Origin: Podaxis mareebaensis
Lineage: Eukaryota > Basidiomycota > Agaricomycetes > Agaricales > Agaricaceae
Length of the DNA: 64,000 nt
Assembly: GCA_018524725.1 (NCBI GenBank)
Contig: JAEUWP010000036.1
Coordinates: 114,340 to 178,339 of the forward strand
Direction: 5' to 3'
The notes beneath the pieces are model-generated. The model saw only the letters and a list, made by a program, of their open reading frames with translations. It searched no databases and had not been told where the DNA came from. Below are positions 52,375 through 64,000 of the stretch, one piece after another; positions within the stretch are counted from its first letter, which is position 1; each line of letters begins with the position of its first letter. Made by a program: the position numbers and the translations under genes.

Positions 52375-53467
52375 ATTTCAAGCTTTGTGAGATCCACAGG
52401 TTCTCGTTCTCGCGGGAGTGAGATTTTGTTGATGTCGAGTTGGTGAAGCTGGTTAAGGTATTGTTGGGGTATACACCAATGCAACCTGTCTTATTATGTA
52501 TTCCAGTCGGCTGAAATGACTGATATAATTGAATGGATGGTCAAACTCGGGTCGGGGAACAAGGCAGCCGGGGTACGCACCGCCGTCGTTGAGGGAGAGT
52601 GTGATAATGAAACCGAGAACAAGAAATGCCAAAGGGCAATACAAAGGAGGGAGCGGAAAGGAGGAATAAGGCCACGTATATATACTTATTTTTAATGGCA
52701 TCATAGAAATCGGTGTTCCTGTTCGGGGGAGGGAGCTCTAGAAGGCCGCATGATGATGCCATGATGATCCAGTAAACCCCACAGTCTACGGATGCCATGA
52801 GATGGGGATGGCGTGAAATCATAGCCACGGTGCGATCAAGGCAAGCCAGCTGCGTGGACAAGGCGTGTATCACCTCAATTGCGCACCCCAACTTAGGCTA
52901 ACTCTCCCGCATGTGCCCCCCGGCAATTCTCCGTCTTTCATTATCCCAGTCTTCTTATTTTGTATGGGCACTGCCATCAGACTTCTCCGACAGCTTCCTT
53001 TCGCTTCTCCCCGAAATCTATTACATCGCTTACATGTGCCTGGGCGCCTGCGCAGTGGGCATTAGTGGGGATCGAACCGATATATTATCTACCCATCATG
53101 TTTCATACATTTACTCCGTATCAGGTACTTATATCCGCAGCTAAACGACTGGTGGGAGCCTTGGGGAACGAGTAACTTGAGAGGGAAAATCACGTTGTGG
53201 CGAATTACGGCACTTGAGTCCTCGAGTTTGTGCGCTTGAGCAACAGAAGTTCTCGAAAGAGACCGACTTTCACAGGATGTGTAAAACCTTCCATGCGAGA
53301 TGTACATCACAATAGCCGGCACGAGTGTAGAAAGTACTAGGTCGCCTTATTAAGACATATACCTTACCCAACCTGCCAGCTTTGACTCAAGCTCCCCACC
53401 ACGCCTCCTAACCCTACCCAATCCAGACCTCTTCCAATCCAACCCGACCTCCTTTTACGCTCGAACT
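52375..53467. other. spacer upstream of the APH-family gene
   Basis: No frame with a recognisable domain or splice-linked continuation. It holds the promoter of the gene to the left and the 3' side of eIF2D to the right. Confidence 0.5.
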
Positions 53468-56132
53468 CTATTTCTTGGCTACAAGCTCACTAACCTCAAT
53501 CCACCTCTTTGGGATACCCCTCTCCAACAAATAATCCACAACAGCTTTGCTCTGCTTGCCATGCACGCTCACCTTCATCCTCTGCTGATTCGTACCAGGT
53601 ATCTGGTACGGAGAAACTGGATCAGCCCGCAACCAAGTAAGTTTCGAATGGATAAGTTGGGTGTCAGCGAAATTTGTTGCCGGACATCGCGGTACGAGAT
53701 GCCGTCCAAGGGCCAAGTCAGTGAAACCGAACGCGCAGACGACCAAGCGGAGAAAGCGAAGTATCAGAAGCACCACGAGGGCACAGGTGATATCGGACCA
53801 GGAACAACGCCGTCAATCCCAAAAATACATCGCCAACCACAAAAATCACCCAGTGTTAAACAAGAACAGCCGAGAGCGCCCAACAGACGGAAAATAACAG
53901 TGATACAGGGATTCCAGGATGATCAGAATCAACCCGTGTATTATCCAAAGTCATCATTCAAGTGGAATCACAGAGTAGACCGCAGTCAGCCGCAGTACAA
54001 ACGGCGGGAATGGAACTTGGACCGACCTGAAGAAGAGCCAGCACATATCTTTCTCAAATCTTCGGCCATGTCCTCTGCATCTATGACCAAAAACGGCTCA
54101 AACCCGGTTATCGCGGTTGTTCCTCTCTTCCCGCCTTGCTTATATTTGACAACAACCTGGATGGGTTTGATTTCTCCTTTACTAGGATATGAACGCGTCA
54201 GTTGCGGAACCCGGTAATGAAAGGTGACGTGCTAAAAGATCACTTTCGCACCAGGAGTACAGGGGAGTAGGGGACAAAAAGAAGCAGGCGAGAGGAAACA
54301 TACCTGATAACTACGTCATGACCTTCAGCCTTGACTTCATACCAGCTTTGCATCTGCTCCACGACCTTCTTCATCAACTCGTCCCGCTTCATGAATTCTA
54401 AAGGCGGCCTTTCCTCTTCAACGGATGCCCTGGGGGCAGCGTTCGTTCCACCCTTACCGCCCTTCTTCGGCTCATTGGGTGCCTTGGACGATATGCAAGC
54501 CAATAGAGGAGGGTTCAAGTTAATATACGCTTGATCGCGTTGATTGATGAACTGTCTGGAAGTGAAGTAGTCGTTGAGAAGAGTTCGGATGTCGTTCAAC
54601 GCATAAACCTCCGATGTACTGTCAGCAAGAACTCTTCAGCCCAAGAAACACTCAGGGAACGAGTATGGACCGACCTAGCACCCATATCCTCGAACAAGGC
54701 GATACTTCCCAAATGGGGTTTCCATAGTTGCTTCACATCGACCTCCTTCGCACTCCTTTCCCTCTCTCTCTCCTCCCGTTCTTCCCGCGCAGCCCGCTTC
54801 GCTTTCTTCGCCTCAATCTCGGCGACAGTTACGAAAGGCTTTCCCTTCGCATAGGCCACCACATCCGGGTGTTCGGCGTTCACACTCGTCACTACCACGT
54901 CCCCGCCACCGGATTTTGGCTTACTGGATTTGAGCGTCAGGAGGGAGGATTTTTCGGCGGCTTTGAGGAAGGTAGTGAGAGATTTGTGCGTGGAGGACTT
55001 GATCGTGATTTCAGAGGGGTCAATGTGGATATCTTCGGCATCAGTCTGGGGTTGTGAAGAAGCAGCAGAGGGTAGAAGGACGGAGCTTGGGTATGCAGGA
55101 CGTGAGGGGAGAATGCACGTCGTATAGAATTGTGATGATGGGATGGGGAAAGACGCGTTAGGGAGGGAAGATAGTTGCGTCACGATGGCACAGATAAGGG
55201 ATTTTGTGAGTAGGTCGGTGATTTCTTGAGGCGTATATGCGACTTTAGGGGCTGCCTCTGTGTCTTCTGCTGCTGCTTCCCCCTGTTCTTGGGCTTCGCC
55301 TTTAACGCCCTCCTCCTTGGTATCACCCTTGTCTTCTTCACCCCCTCCTACTCCATCTTCCGCCCCCTCAGTAGCCTGGTTCGCAGCACTCAGCGGTGCT
55401 CCAGGCGGCACATCACCCTTCTGCCCCATCTCCCATAAATGATCCTTCCATGTATGCAAAACTAACACCGCCTTTCCCTTCTCATCTGCCTCTCGCTTCG
55501 CCTTTAAATCCTCACTCGACATCGCCATCCTTCCAACCGCAAGCGGTGGCGAAACAACGCGGTTGACACTCCCATCAGCGTTTTTCGTGCTCGATAATTG
55601 GTGTATTCCAACGAGCTGGTTTGAAGTGAGGGCAGCCGGTGCATGCGAGATGACTGGCTTGATTTATGTCACCAACACGTTCCACTACTCTATGGTTCAG
55701 AGAAAGGACTGACCTCCGGGGATCATGAGATCCGCACCACCGACAAGAATGGGTATAACCACAGACGGTGTAAACACAGATGGCAGTAGATTCGAGTTGG
55801 TGAGCTTCCAGAGTGTATAGACGGTCGGTATAAGGTCTTCTGATCCTTTACCAATAGTAAACCAAAGAGGGTTCCCGTTCGTTGGGTCTAGATATAAAGT
55901 CTACCCGATCCAGTTCCAATATCCATAAAATCGCGTAAAGGCGAGAAGGACGTACGCCAGGTTCCTTTGCATATGTGAAAAACTTGGCTGTGAGGATTCC
56001 GTCAGGGACGAGCAGATCACCGTCCTCTGGAGAAGCAGAAAATGTGGACAAGACGCGTTGTTTAAGTTTGCGTCTGTCGGAGGCACGTATGGGTGCGGAA
56101 GTTTTGAACTGGCCGAGCGGTTTCTTGAACAT
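53468..56132 (-). CDS. TMA64: translation initiation/recycling factor eIF2D (Tma64/ligatin)
   Basis: Six exons: 56132-55956, 55900-55714, 55653-54675, 54618-54304, 54181-54027 and 53616-53468. They total 1962 nt, 653 residues, with consistent phases. The start is MFKKPLGQFKTSAPIRASDR, typical of eIF2D. Exons 1-3 give the DUF1947/PUA half (NPLWFTIGKGSEDLIPTVYT; GGADLMIPG). The middle has a winged/SWIB-like region (EITDLLTKSLICAIVTQL; NDIRTLLNDYF). The end is the eIF1-like SUI1 domain (IKPIQVVVKYKQGGKRGTTA, ITGFEPFLVID, closing KQSKAVVDYLLERGIPKRWI, EV). eIF2D acts on the 40S ribosome in post-termination recycling and non-canonical initiation. A highly acidic Glu/Gly insert in exon 3 is an expansion. 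The MFKK Met is chosen because it matches the family. Confidence 0.93.
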
Positions 56133-56395
56133 GGGTGGTGGTTTCAACGAGATTCAGAGGATAAGACAAGCGAACAGGACAATCTAATCCAGCATCGTTC
56201 CCACGCCAATTAATCCATTCTCATCCCCTGAGAGAAATATGATAGATACAAGTACGAGTACATACGTATGCGAATACAGCGAAATGGTCCACGATAAGTG
56301 ACAGTCTAGGCATACATCAGGTCGTAACATCTCTCCCATATGATAAAAAGCGACAAGTCATAAAAGGCTCCAACAAACACCAACAGCGAATAAAA

Positions 56396-57491
56396 TCATG
56401 CCGCAGTCTTGTCACTCTCACCTGTAGGCGTCGTCTTCGCCCCCAGCGACGGCACATACTTCGGCAAACTCTCAACAGGTTTCGCAATCAAATACCCTTT
56501 GAGCGCCGCAGCCTTCTCTCCCTGCCTGCCGAATCCCATTCCACTAAAATCGCGTTTCAAGCCTGCTCCACCATTGTTACTCGAAACGCTATGCTTGCTC
56601 GACAGCGAATCGCCAAATACATGGCCCAGCTTTCTCTTCTCGTCAACTTCATTGGTGTTGGGGCTAGAAGGCCAGATGCCAAGATGTGATGAAACGGTTT
56701 TTGCTGCGCCTAGACCTTGTTGTACGGGTGTAGGGAGGACGTTTTTGGCTTGTTCGCGCCAGGATGTTACGGAGCGTTTGGATTTGGCGCGTTCGCGGAA
56801 GATGAGGCCAAGGAGGACGTTTAGGCAGCCGATGGAGAAGAGGAAGAAGGCGGAGACGAGGGTGAAAGTGTCGACGTGGTGGGAGAGGATAGCGGCTCCA
56901 AGACTGCAAGCAAATTGGACTGGTCAGTAATGGTTAGAAATGGTCGGAAGCTCCAGTACTCACAGCATCTGAATAACGCCCAATGCGCCCAATCCAAAGT
57001 CCTTCCCAAGGACAGGGAAATATCTATCAAAGAACTTGGCGGGGAAGCCGAACTCGGAAAGGACCAACACAATGACTTGACCGATGATCAACAGTCTGTT
57101 CAACACCGCCCAGAAAGCACCTGCTGGTTGATTCGGTACCGTACTCCCTCTGCACGCATATCATAATCTCATCAATTTATGATTTGGTCCAAGAGTGATC
57201 ACATAAATACGTACGGGATATAAGCCAAACCCGACAAATTCACCTCTGAAGTTGAGTTGAGCATGGTACTGTTCCCGCCAGCGGCTGTGAAGCGATTAAC
57301 GGCCTTGACATCATTCACGAGCGTAACAATATTGCTAGCGAACACGAGAACAAGGGCGATGATACTGAGAATGCGAACTGCGTTCAGCCCAAGGAACACA
57401 TCTACCCAACAACAAAGTCAGCTTAAAATCTCGTCTTCGGACAGCGTGAGAGGGAAGGATGGAACGTACAAGCGCGAGGCGGGAGCATCAT
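56396..57491 (-). CDS. four-span membrane protein, unknown function
   Basis: Four exons (57491-57470, 57401-57215, 57149-56964, 56903-56396) sum to 903 nt, 300 residues. The first exon is only 22 nt (MMLPPRAY). Membrane segments: LNAVRILSIIALVLVFASNI, LAYIPGSTV, WAVLNRLLIIGQVIVLVLSE, LGALGVIQMLGAAILSHHVD and FTLVSAFFLFSIGCLNVLLG. A basic stop-transfer (FRERAKSKRS) and a soluble Gly/Ser-rich cytoplasmic tail ending SDKTAA follow. An NST sequon lies in the first loop. It matches in general form a conserved basidiomycete membrane protein family of unknown function, often found near housekeeping genes. It shares a promoter-side spacer with no visible partner. Confidence 0.8.
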
Positions 57492-58482
57492 ATTTGCGGA
57501 AGGTTAAATGTGGGGAATAATGAAAATTCGTACGAGAACGTTGTCGTGAAAGATGGCTCCGGTCAAACAAAGCTCAAGCGCAGCAGAAGACTAGGTTCCA
57601 AGTGCGATAGCAGGTAAAGATATCCAAAAGATGGACGATAACCAGCGTCCAAGGAGAAGTGTCAACGAGAGTAAGAGGTCTGCACGAGGAAACCGTCAAG
57701 AGAACCTGAAAAGGCGTCGATCCGTAACCGTGGCCAGCACAGTGCAGAGAAGTCTAAGGAACGTGAGGGACGAGAAGAGTGAAGAGAAAGCCTGGACGCG
57801 TAACGCGTGTCCGCCACCAACCACAACGGAAAACAGATGAAAAGCGACGAGGTTGGGAGTCAAAAACAAAAGAATGATCCAACCTGAGTTTAAGTACGAC
57901 CAAACAAGAAAACAAGGGACGTGCCCTGGCGCATCATCGGTTTCCAAGGCATCTTCTATTGCATTTTGTGAATGAAATGAGTGGTGTTTATTGCTCGGCC
58001 CATGCGTATGCGCATCGTGGTTATTGTTCCCTGCAAGCGGTGGTCATTGTTCTATTCTATTTCAGGAACAAGTAATAACGTCACACTTTGCCACAATGGT
58101 GTGACTGGACAATTGAGGCGCCCTTCGTTGCCCTGGAAAACTGTCTTCGACTCGGCTCCTTGAGCTTTTTCAGTCCTGGCATGTCAGAATATCTTGCGTG
58201 TCGGATTAGAGAAAGTGGCAACAGAAAGTGTAATGGAGGAAATAGGCATGACAACAGAGCACTCCGACATTGGCTTGACGGCCAGAAAGATCGTTCCACT
58301 CCGTACTGCCTGCATGTATAAATCGAAGGAATTGGATTAAACATACAAATGAAGCTAAAACGAGCAAAAAAAAGAAAATCCATCCTAAAAAAACTGAACC
58401 CAGAGAGCGAAAGGGGGTAACATATGTGAGCAGTTCAAGTCCACGATTAAACGAAAAACCGCTGGTGTTAAAAAAATATACT
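57492..58482. other. spacer between membrane protein and Munc13-like genes
   Basis: It carries the promoter of the gene at left and the 3' end of the one at right. No frame with family resemblance. Confidence 0.5.
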
Positions 58483-61400
58483 CTAGGATTTCTGCGGAGG
58501 CAAAGGTGGGACAGCAGGAACAGCAGGAACCTGACTAACAGGTCTATTCCCTGCCGATGCAGCCCTCTTCGCCTTCCTCTCTGCCAGCTCTCTCGCACGT
58601 TGTTCCTGTTCAGCCTGCATAGCAGCCGAAATCTGCATTTGCTGGGCAATAAACTCTTGTGTCCTTGGTCTATATCATATCATCAGCAATGTAATCAAGG
58701 GGTAGAAAAGCTTAAAGGTAACGTACCTCATACGGAGAATCCTCATAATGGTTTGCTCACTTGTCGGTTCCTGCTCCTCCTTTTTCTCCTTCTTCCTCTC
58801 TTTAATAGTCCCAAGATTACGTTGCTGGTACACGCTCTTCGCACGTTTCTTCATCGCAGGTGCTTGCTTGAGGCTCAGCTGCATCATCCGTACACACTCC
58901 TCCATTAAGGCGTCACTAAATGCATCCATCAGTAATCCGTCGAAGGGGGGGTGCTGGGCGCTCCTTACGTGTGCCAGTCATAGTACAACCGAATTGACAA
59001 AATATCACGATACTTCTGGTTCTGCAACAACTCGAGGGGAACAGGACCTTCACCACCGGCATAGAAGTAATCCCTCAAGAACTAGAAATTCTACCAGTCA
59101 GCAAGCCAACGTCACTCCCAGTCACGAGTACAATGTACCTTCAACCATTTAAACACAATATCCACCTCCTTATCACTCAATGGTTTCATATCACTCGGCA
59201 CATCCGACAAAGGCGGGATCAACAACCCTTCAATCACAGTCAAAATCTCCTTCCACACTCTCGTCATCACCATCTCCTTTGCCGTATCACTCAGATACGT
59301 ATTCAGCGTCTGCAAGTTCGCATCAAAGTAGTCAAACAGTGGTAGGATCGCCTGTTCAATTTCCACATCCGTCAGATCCTCTGGTCGGACACGAGGTTTT
59401 TCGGTTGATGGGAGTGGAATTTGAGGGTCGGCTGATGCCGCACCAACGGCGGAGCGATAGAGTGCTGTTACGTTGCCCAAGGCTTTCTTATAGTCCAAAC
59501 CCTGTTCACGGGATTTCAGCAGGGCCTTGATGACACTTCGAGAGAGACACTGTTGGATGAAGGATGACATCTGTGCCACAACCATCAGACAATCGTCAGC
59601 TAAGAGCATGCATGAACACTCACCTTGTCAATGAATATTCTCAACATGTCTGCTTCAGCTCTCTTCAAAGATCGGAACGCTCGACCAAAGTAGAACTGAA
59701 TATCATCTTTCTCTCCTTCCATGCTCACTCTGACCAGTATCCGCCCTTGAGTGTCCAGATCCATCCACAACTCGTGAGCCAACAAATCTCCAAATCGTCG
59801 AGGATCAAGACAAATACGCCCTTCCAAAGATATCATGCTTTCCAACCAACGCTCTGTCACGTACGCTGACTATCAACCACAGCGGTTGTTCAACCGAGAT
59901 ATCGAATGTTTCATCCCCTGTAGATGTCTCATTAACCGACGTCGCAAGAATGCAACAAAATGTACAACCACTCACACCTCGGGTTCAAAGACTCATAAAT
60001 CGTCCTTATCTTCGCCAGCCTCTTCCGCGTCTCGTCACTTAACGTCACAAACGTATCCAACTTACTCGACGGACTACTGTCCAATGGCACCGATTCTCGG
60101 CAATCACAATCTTCACCGAAAACGAGAACTTATTCCTCTCCACCTTTTCTGGGACCGGCGGCGTCGTCTTCAGCATCTCAGATACCCTGTCCGCCTGCAT
60201 CTGCTCGTACATATTATCCAGTAGTTTGCGCGCAGCTTCGATGTTGTTGAGTTTGACGCAGGATTCCGGTCGGAAGTTGAATGGCTCGACTTTCTTTTCG
60301 CCTGTGAGTGCTAGTTGACGGGCCTTTTCGAGCCAGGCGGAGGATTTTTGAGGTTGGAGATAGTCGGTGGGACGAGGGTACATTTCGGTGAGGAAGAGGG
60401 ATTCGACGCTGCGGCGATATTGCTCCACGGCATTGGATATGCTCTATAAACTTCACATCAGCATCCTAAAGCATCAGCCCCACAAAAACCATCATCACCT
60501 TCGATAGATGAGTATAGAACCGAGCTTCTTGATATTCATCCGCCCATTGAAGATCTTGAAGGAAGTTGATTGGACTCCGGAGAGAATCAAACAGATCGAC
60601 AATCGAGGAACTGTGACCCTCGGAGCCCTCTGCTTCAAACTTGTCTGCTGCAATAGCCTGAACAGTCATCTCAGCAACAGGCATACGCGGTACACCGTAA
60701 TACCTACTGCTTCAACCCATTGCCCGGTCTTGTTCTCAGTATTGATCAGCCACTGTCGCACATATGGCTCAGAGTACCCTGATAGATTGAAGTTGAGGTC
60801 GCCCCTACGCCATGAATGCATGAGCTCACAAAGCACAGAAGCATCGTAAAACACTCACTGGGGGCAGGACGCACTGCACATATCCAGCATTGTTTTCGTC
60901 CGCCTACACAATGCAAAGATATCCTGAATGGGGACATCTGGCGTTGGCCCATTCATGGACGACTCGAACAGCTTCTTCCGTGAATTTCCTAGCTCCGTCG
61001 TGAGGTACGGAACCGCCATCCCAATATACAGAGAAACGATGTCCAGATGTCTACCACACTATCGTCAGTCAAGGACTAGTCACACGAAACGTAGCGACAC
61101 CCACTCGAACACAGGCTCCGGGGACCTCTTATCCAATAACTTCGCTGCCTTCTCGATCTCATCTGTCATTAGCAATAGCGGCAACGCCCTATTCACACCA
61201 GGCGCAGCCCGCAAGTCCTGTACCTTTGTTTCGTACCACTGCGACGTCACCTGCCGTATTCGTTCTTGAATATCCATCATTCGCGCAGGTATGTCGATAT
61301 CCGTTCGTTCCAACAACTCACTATCTCGTATCTGCTCCAACACTCTGACGTAGGGGCTGATATCGGACACTTTGAGATTTGGTAGGGCATCCATGGCGTG

Positions 61401-61620
61401 GTATAGGGAAGAGAGGAAGACACTAAAGAGGCTGCCGTAAATGCTTACGAGGCAGTCAATCTTGTAATCCATTAGCCAGGAAGGAGGCACTTGAAAATAA
61501 GGACTCACATCCGGAATAGCCCAATCCTCTAACGGAAATGGCCTCTCGAGCTGGACCAACATTGAGAACAAATTCATTGGTCCTCCCCCCTGAAGTGGTA
61601 CTCCCAGAACAGTCACTTTC
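58483..61620 (-). CDS. Munc13/UNC13-like MHD-domain protein, C-terminal part; 5' end missing or displaced
   Basis: Many short exons on the minus strand. Examples: to 61509 (PFPLEDWAIPD), 61460-61105 (DCLVSIYGSLFSVFLSSLYH...), 61050-60859 (HLDIVSLYIGMAVPYLTTEL...), one around 60660-60480 (SIVDLFDSLRSPINFLQDLQ), 60440-60090 (EQYRRSVESLFLTEMYPRPT), 59860-59640 (DDIQFYFGRAFRSLKRAEAD), 59560-59140 (MHD2-like, ILPLFDYFDANLQTLNTYLS), 58929-58740 and the last (ending VPPLPPQKS at 58483). Fungal Munc13-like proteins act in exocytosis and endocytosis at growing tips. Family members usually have several hundred residues upstream of this region. To the right of 61620 I find no continuation, only an opposite-strand ORF and satellite. 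Either upstream exons lie beyond the window, or the gene is truncated by rearrangement. Confidence 0.75.
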
Positions 61621-61627
61621 TGCTTCA

Positions 61628-62152
61628 ATGAGTGTGAAGCGGAAAGTTCCCGGTTCATTCGGTGACACCGACGAAGATGGGGATATGGACGAAGGTGCAG
61701 GCAATGCACCAGAAGCAGAGGAGGAAGAAGAAGAGGTCGCTACTGCTCACACCACGCAGTCCAGACAGCCTACCTCACCACATAGCACAACAACGCGTAC
61801 TCATAAGAAACCAAGGTCAAAATGGACCAAGTCGAAGGACTGCAGGAATCGTCAGGCATCACCGAGACCAAGTCTCCCTACTGCGCTTGTGGATGATGAA
61901 CAAGTTGAGGACCACGTCGCACCTTTACGTAGTACCAAAACCTCATCTCGGAAGCTTGGTGTTGCTGCAACGGGCAAACTTCCATGTGGGTCAGCAGCGT
62001 CGGATTTGGGGGATGAACTTGCGAAGGGTGTACAGACTCGCAGGAGGTCGTCTTGGTTGTCGGCTGCTGTTAGTAGTGGGAATGTTGCTGGAGAGAGCGA
62101 GGTCTCGCTCAAGAAATCGGCAAGGAGATGTTTCAAGAAAACATATAGATGA
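61628..62152 (+). CDS. hypothetical acidic/basic protein ORF
   Basis: The ORF has 174 codons from ATG 61628: MSVKRKVPGSFGDTDEDGDM, then an acidic run (EAEEEEEEV), then a basic Ser/Thr-rich region (TRTHKKPRSKWTKSK; RRRSSWLS) and the end KKSARRCFKKTYR. The composition is that of a nuclear protein, but there is no known domain. Its start lies beside the last visible exon of the Munc13-like gene on the other strand, and its end is followed by AT-rich sequence and satellite. It may be a 5' fragment of a larger gene. The opposite strand also has an open frame here, so the coding strand is uncertain. Confidence 0.35.
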   Translation: MSVKRKVPGSFGDTDEDGDMDEGAGNAPEAEEEEEEVATAHTTQSRQPTSPHSTTTRTHKKPRSKWTKSKDCRNRQASPRPSLPTALVDDEQVEDHVAPLRSTKTSSRKLGVAATGKLPCGSAASDLGDELAKGVQTRRRSSWLSAAVSSGNVAGESEVSLKKSARRCFKKTYR

Positions 62153-62620
62153 TATTTTGTCAGGTTTCACAGGCTTCATCTAGAAAAAAAGAACAGTGCA
62201 AGCTTTGGACAATGGTACCTACAAGAAACAGTCTAAGAGTGACAGCTGCAAATATGTTTTATGCCATGAACCCAAGACAGAATGAGATTTAAGGCAAACC
62301 ACAAGAAAACTAGATGATGTTCAACTGCCCATAAAATCCTACATTATGACATCATGTTTGCATAACCATTCTGCTCCTACAGTACAGGTTATAGTCTATA
62401 GACAAATAACTTGCTGTGAGACATACAACATAAACTGTAAATCTTCAGTCATCTTCAGAACTAATTTCCTGGACTGCAGAATGTTACTGGCAAGAAAATG
62501 TGGGTTTCAGAATACTAACATCTACCATGTTCTTCAACTTGTGCACCAGATGTAGTCTACCAGCTATATTGTGAGTAATAGACAGAAGTCAACAAGTAAA
62601 TAACATACCTTGCAAAGAGA
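62153..62620. other. AT-rich stretch between ORF and satellite
   Basis: Markedly richer in A/T and poorer in CpG than the genes to the left. No gene seen; degenerate satellite sequence begins near 62590. Confidence 0.6.
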
Positions 62621-64000
62621 GGTAAATGAGACAAGATGTGAGCAAAGTGGTATGTGTACTCAATGGACAACTTCACTTACTTGCTAGACAGGGAAAAAGA
62701 GAAACAGGATGTGAGAAAGGCAGCGTGTACACTCAATGGACAACTTCACTTACTTGCTAGACAGGGAAAAAGAGAAATAGGATGTAAGAAAAGCAGTGTA
62801 TGCACTCAATGGACAACTTCACTTACTTGCTAGACAGGGAAAAAGAGAAATAGGGTGTAAGAAAAGCAGTGTGTGCACTCAATGGACAACTTCACTTACT
62901 TTCTAGACAGGGAAAAAGAGAAACAGGATGTGAGAAAGACAGTGTGTACACTCAATGGATAACTTCACTTACATGCTAGACAGGGAAAAAGAGAAACAGG
63001 ATGTAAGAAAAGCAGTGTATGCACTCAATGGACAACTTCACTTACTTGCTAGACAGGGAAAAAGAGAAACAGGATGTGAGAAAGGCAGTGTGTATACTCA
63101 ATGGACAACTTCACTTACTTGCTAGACAGGGAAAAAGAGAAACAGGATGTAAAAAAGGCAGTGTATGCACTCAATAGACAACTTCACTTACAAGCTAGAT
63201 AGGGAAAAAGAGAAAAAGGATGTAAGAAAGGCAGTGTGTGCACTCAATGGACAACCTCACTTACTCGCTAGACAAGGGAAAAGAGAAACAGGACATGAGA
63301 AAGGCAGTGTATGCACTCAATGGACAACTTCACTTACAAGCTAGACAGGGAAAAAGAGAAACAGGATGTGAGAAAGGCAGTGTGTACACTCAATGGACAA
63401 CTTCACTTACAGCCTAGACAGGGAAAAAGAGAAACAGGATGTGAGAAAGGGCAGTGTATGTACTCAATGGACAACTTCACTTACAAACTAGACAGGGAAA
63501 AAGAGAAACAGGATATGAGAAAGGCCATGTGTATACTCAATGGACAATTTCACTTACTTGCTAGACAGGGAAAAAGAGAAACAGGATGTGAGAAAGGCAG
63601 TGTATATACTCAATGGACAACTTCACTTACTTGCTAAACAGGGAAAAAGAGAAACAGGATGTAAGAAAGGCTGTGTATGCACTCAATGGACAACCTCACT
63701 TACAAGCTAGACAGGGAAAAAGAGAAACAGGATGTAAGGAAGGCAGTGTATACACTCAATGGACAACTTCACTTACATACTAGACAGGGAAAAAGAGAAA
63801 CAGGATGTAAGAAAGCAGTGTGTACACTCAATGGACAACTTCACTTACTTGCTAGACAGGGAAAAAGAGAAACAGGATGTGAGAAAGACAGTATATGCAC
63901 TGAATGGACAACTTCACTTACAAGCTAGACAGGGAAAAAGAGAAACAGGATGTGAGAAAGGCAGTGTGTACACTCAATGGACAACTTCACTTACTTGCTA
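62620..64000. repeat. 73-bp satellite array reaching the window end
   Basis: A unit of 73 bp (for example GGATGT(G/A)AGAAAGGCAGTG, then TACACTCAATGGACAACTTC, then ACTTACTTGCTAGACAGGG and AAAAAGAGAAACA) is repeated head to tail about 18 times with a few percent variation. Main variable sites are TTGCT versus AAGCT before AGACAGGG and TGTGAG versus TGTAAG. Because 73 is not a multiple of three, chance ORFs cycle through all frames. The array continues past 64000. Confidence 0.95.

Noticed and set aside
56409..56930. A 173-codon plus-strand ORF
   Set aside because: Antisense to the last exon of the four-span membrane protein, which has a complete splice-consistent model.
63311..63928. Repetitive ORFs encoding MDNF/DREKEKQD-like repeats
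   Set aside because: They are chance frames through the 73-bp satellite; the period is not a multiple of three, so each frame reads three different peptides in turn.
62620..64000. CRISPR array
   Set aside because: There are no unique spacers; the whole 73-bp unit repeats, and the genome is eukaryotic.

Overview
The window is nuclear DNA from a filamentous basidiomycete, most likely a mushroom-forming agaricomycete. The evidence is many short GT-AG introns (about 50-65 nt), a multi-exon P450 family, large F-box/leucine-rich-repeat paralogues with an N-terminal coiled coil, small Ser/Ala/Gly-rich GPI proteins, chromodomain Ty3/gypsy elements, and one-membrane-span proteins ending in a PPNYT-type tail.

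Layout. 1-3.4 kb: an LTR fragment, then a truncated and a nearly complete copy of a membrane-anchored surface protein. 3.4-7.8 kb: no convincing gene. 7.8-18.2 kb: a GPI-anchored protein gene and three related P450 loci: one intact on the minus strand, one on the plus strand split by a 972-bp non-autonomous LTR element, and one 5'-truncated pseudogene. 18.8-22.9 kb: a 1281-residue AMPK/KIN-type kinase with a C-terminal KA1 domain. 23-40 kb: an F-box cluster (three intact genes, one pseudogene split by a 7.8-kb gypsy element, and fragments). The gypsy element itself carries a nested solo LTR. 40-44.6 kb: tRNA-Lys(CTT), a small gene encoding only a KA1 domain, a host gene with a captured retroviral-type integrase zinc finger, and histone H2A.Z. 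46.2-47.2 kb: a five-span membrane protein. 47.3-50.6 kb: minisatellite and inverted repeats. 50.6-61.6 kb, all minus strand: an APH-fold phosphotransferase, eIF2D, a four-span membrane protein, and the C-terminal part of a Munc13-like MHD protein. 61.6-64 kb: a short plus-strand ORF, an AT-rich stretch, and a 73-bp satellite that runs off the window.

The housekeeping genes (kinase, H2A.Z, eIF2D, Munc13-like) are not functionally linked. The accessory P450 and F-box blocks show lineage-specific duplication followed by retroelement damage. The most informative signals are: (a) a TRIM-type element inside a P450 exon whose primer-binding site matches the 3' end of the tRNA-Lys gene found 27 kb away in the same window; (b) a gypsy gag-pol frame broken only by TGA codons, in the pattern of CpG-to-TpG transitions, between nearly identical CpG-rich LTRs; (c) a stand-alone KA1 gene paralogous to the tail of the kinase 18 kb away; (d) an abrupt change from the Munc13-like gene into satellite DNA. 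Splice sites were read by eye. For several multi-exon genes the summed exon lengths are divisible by three and agree with paralogues, which supports the models.
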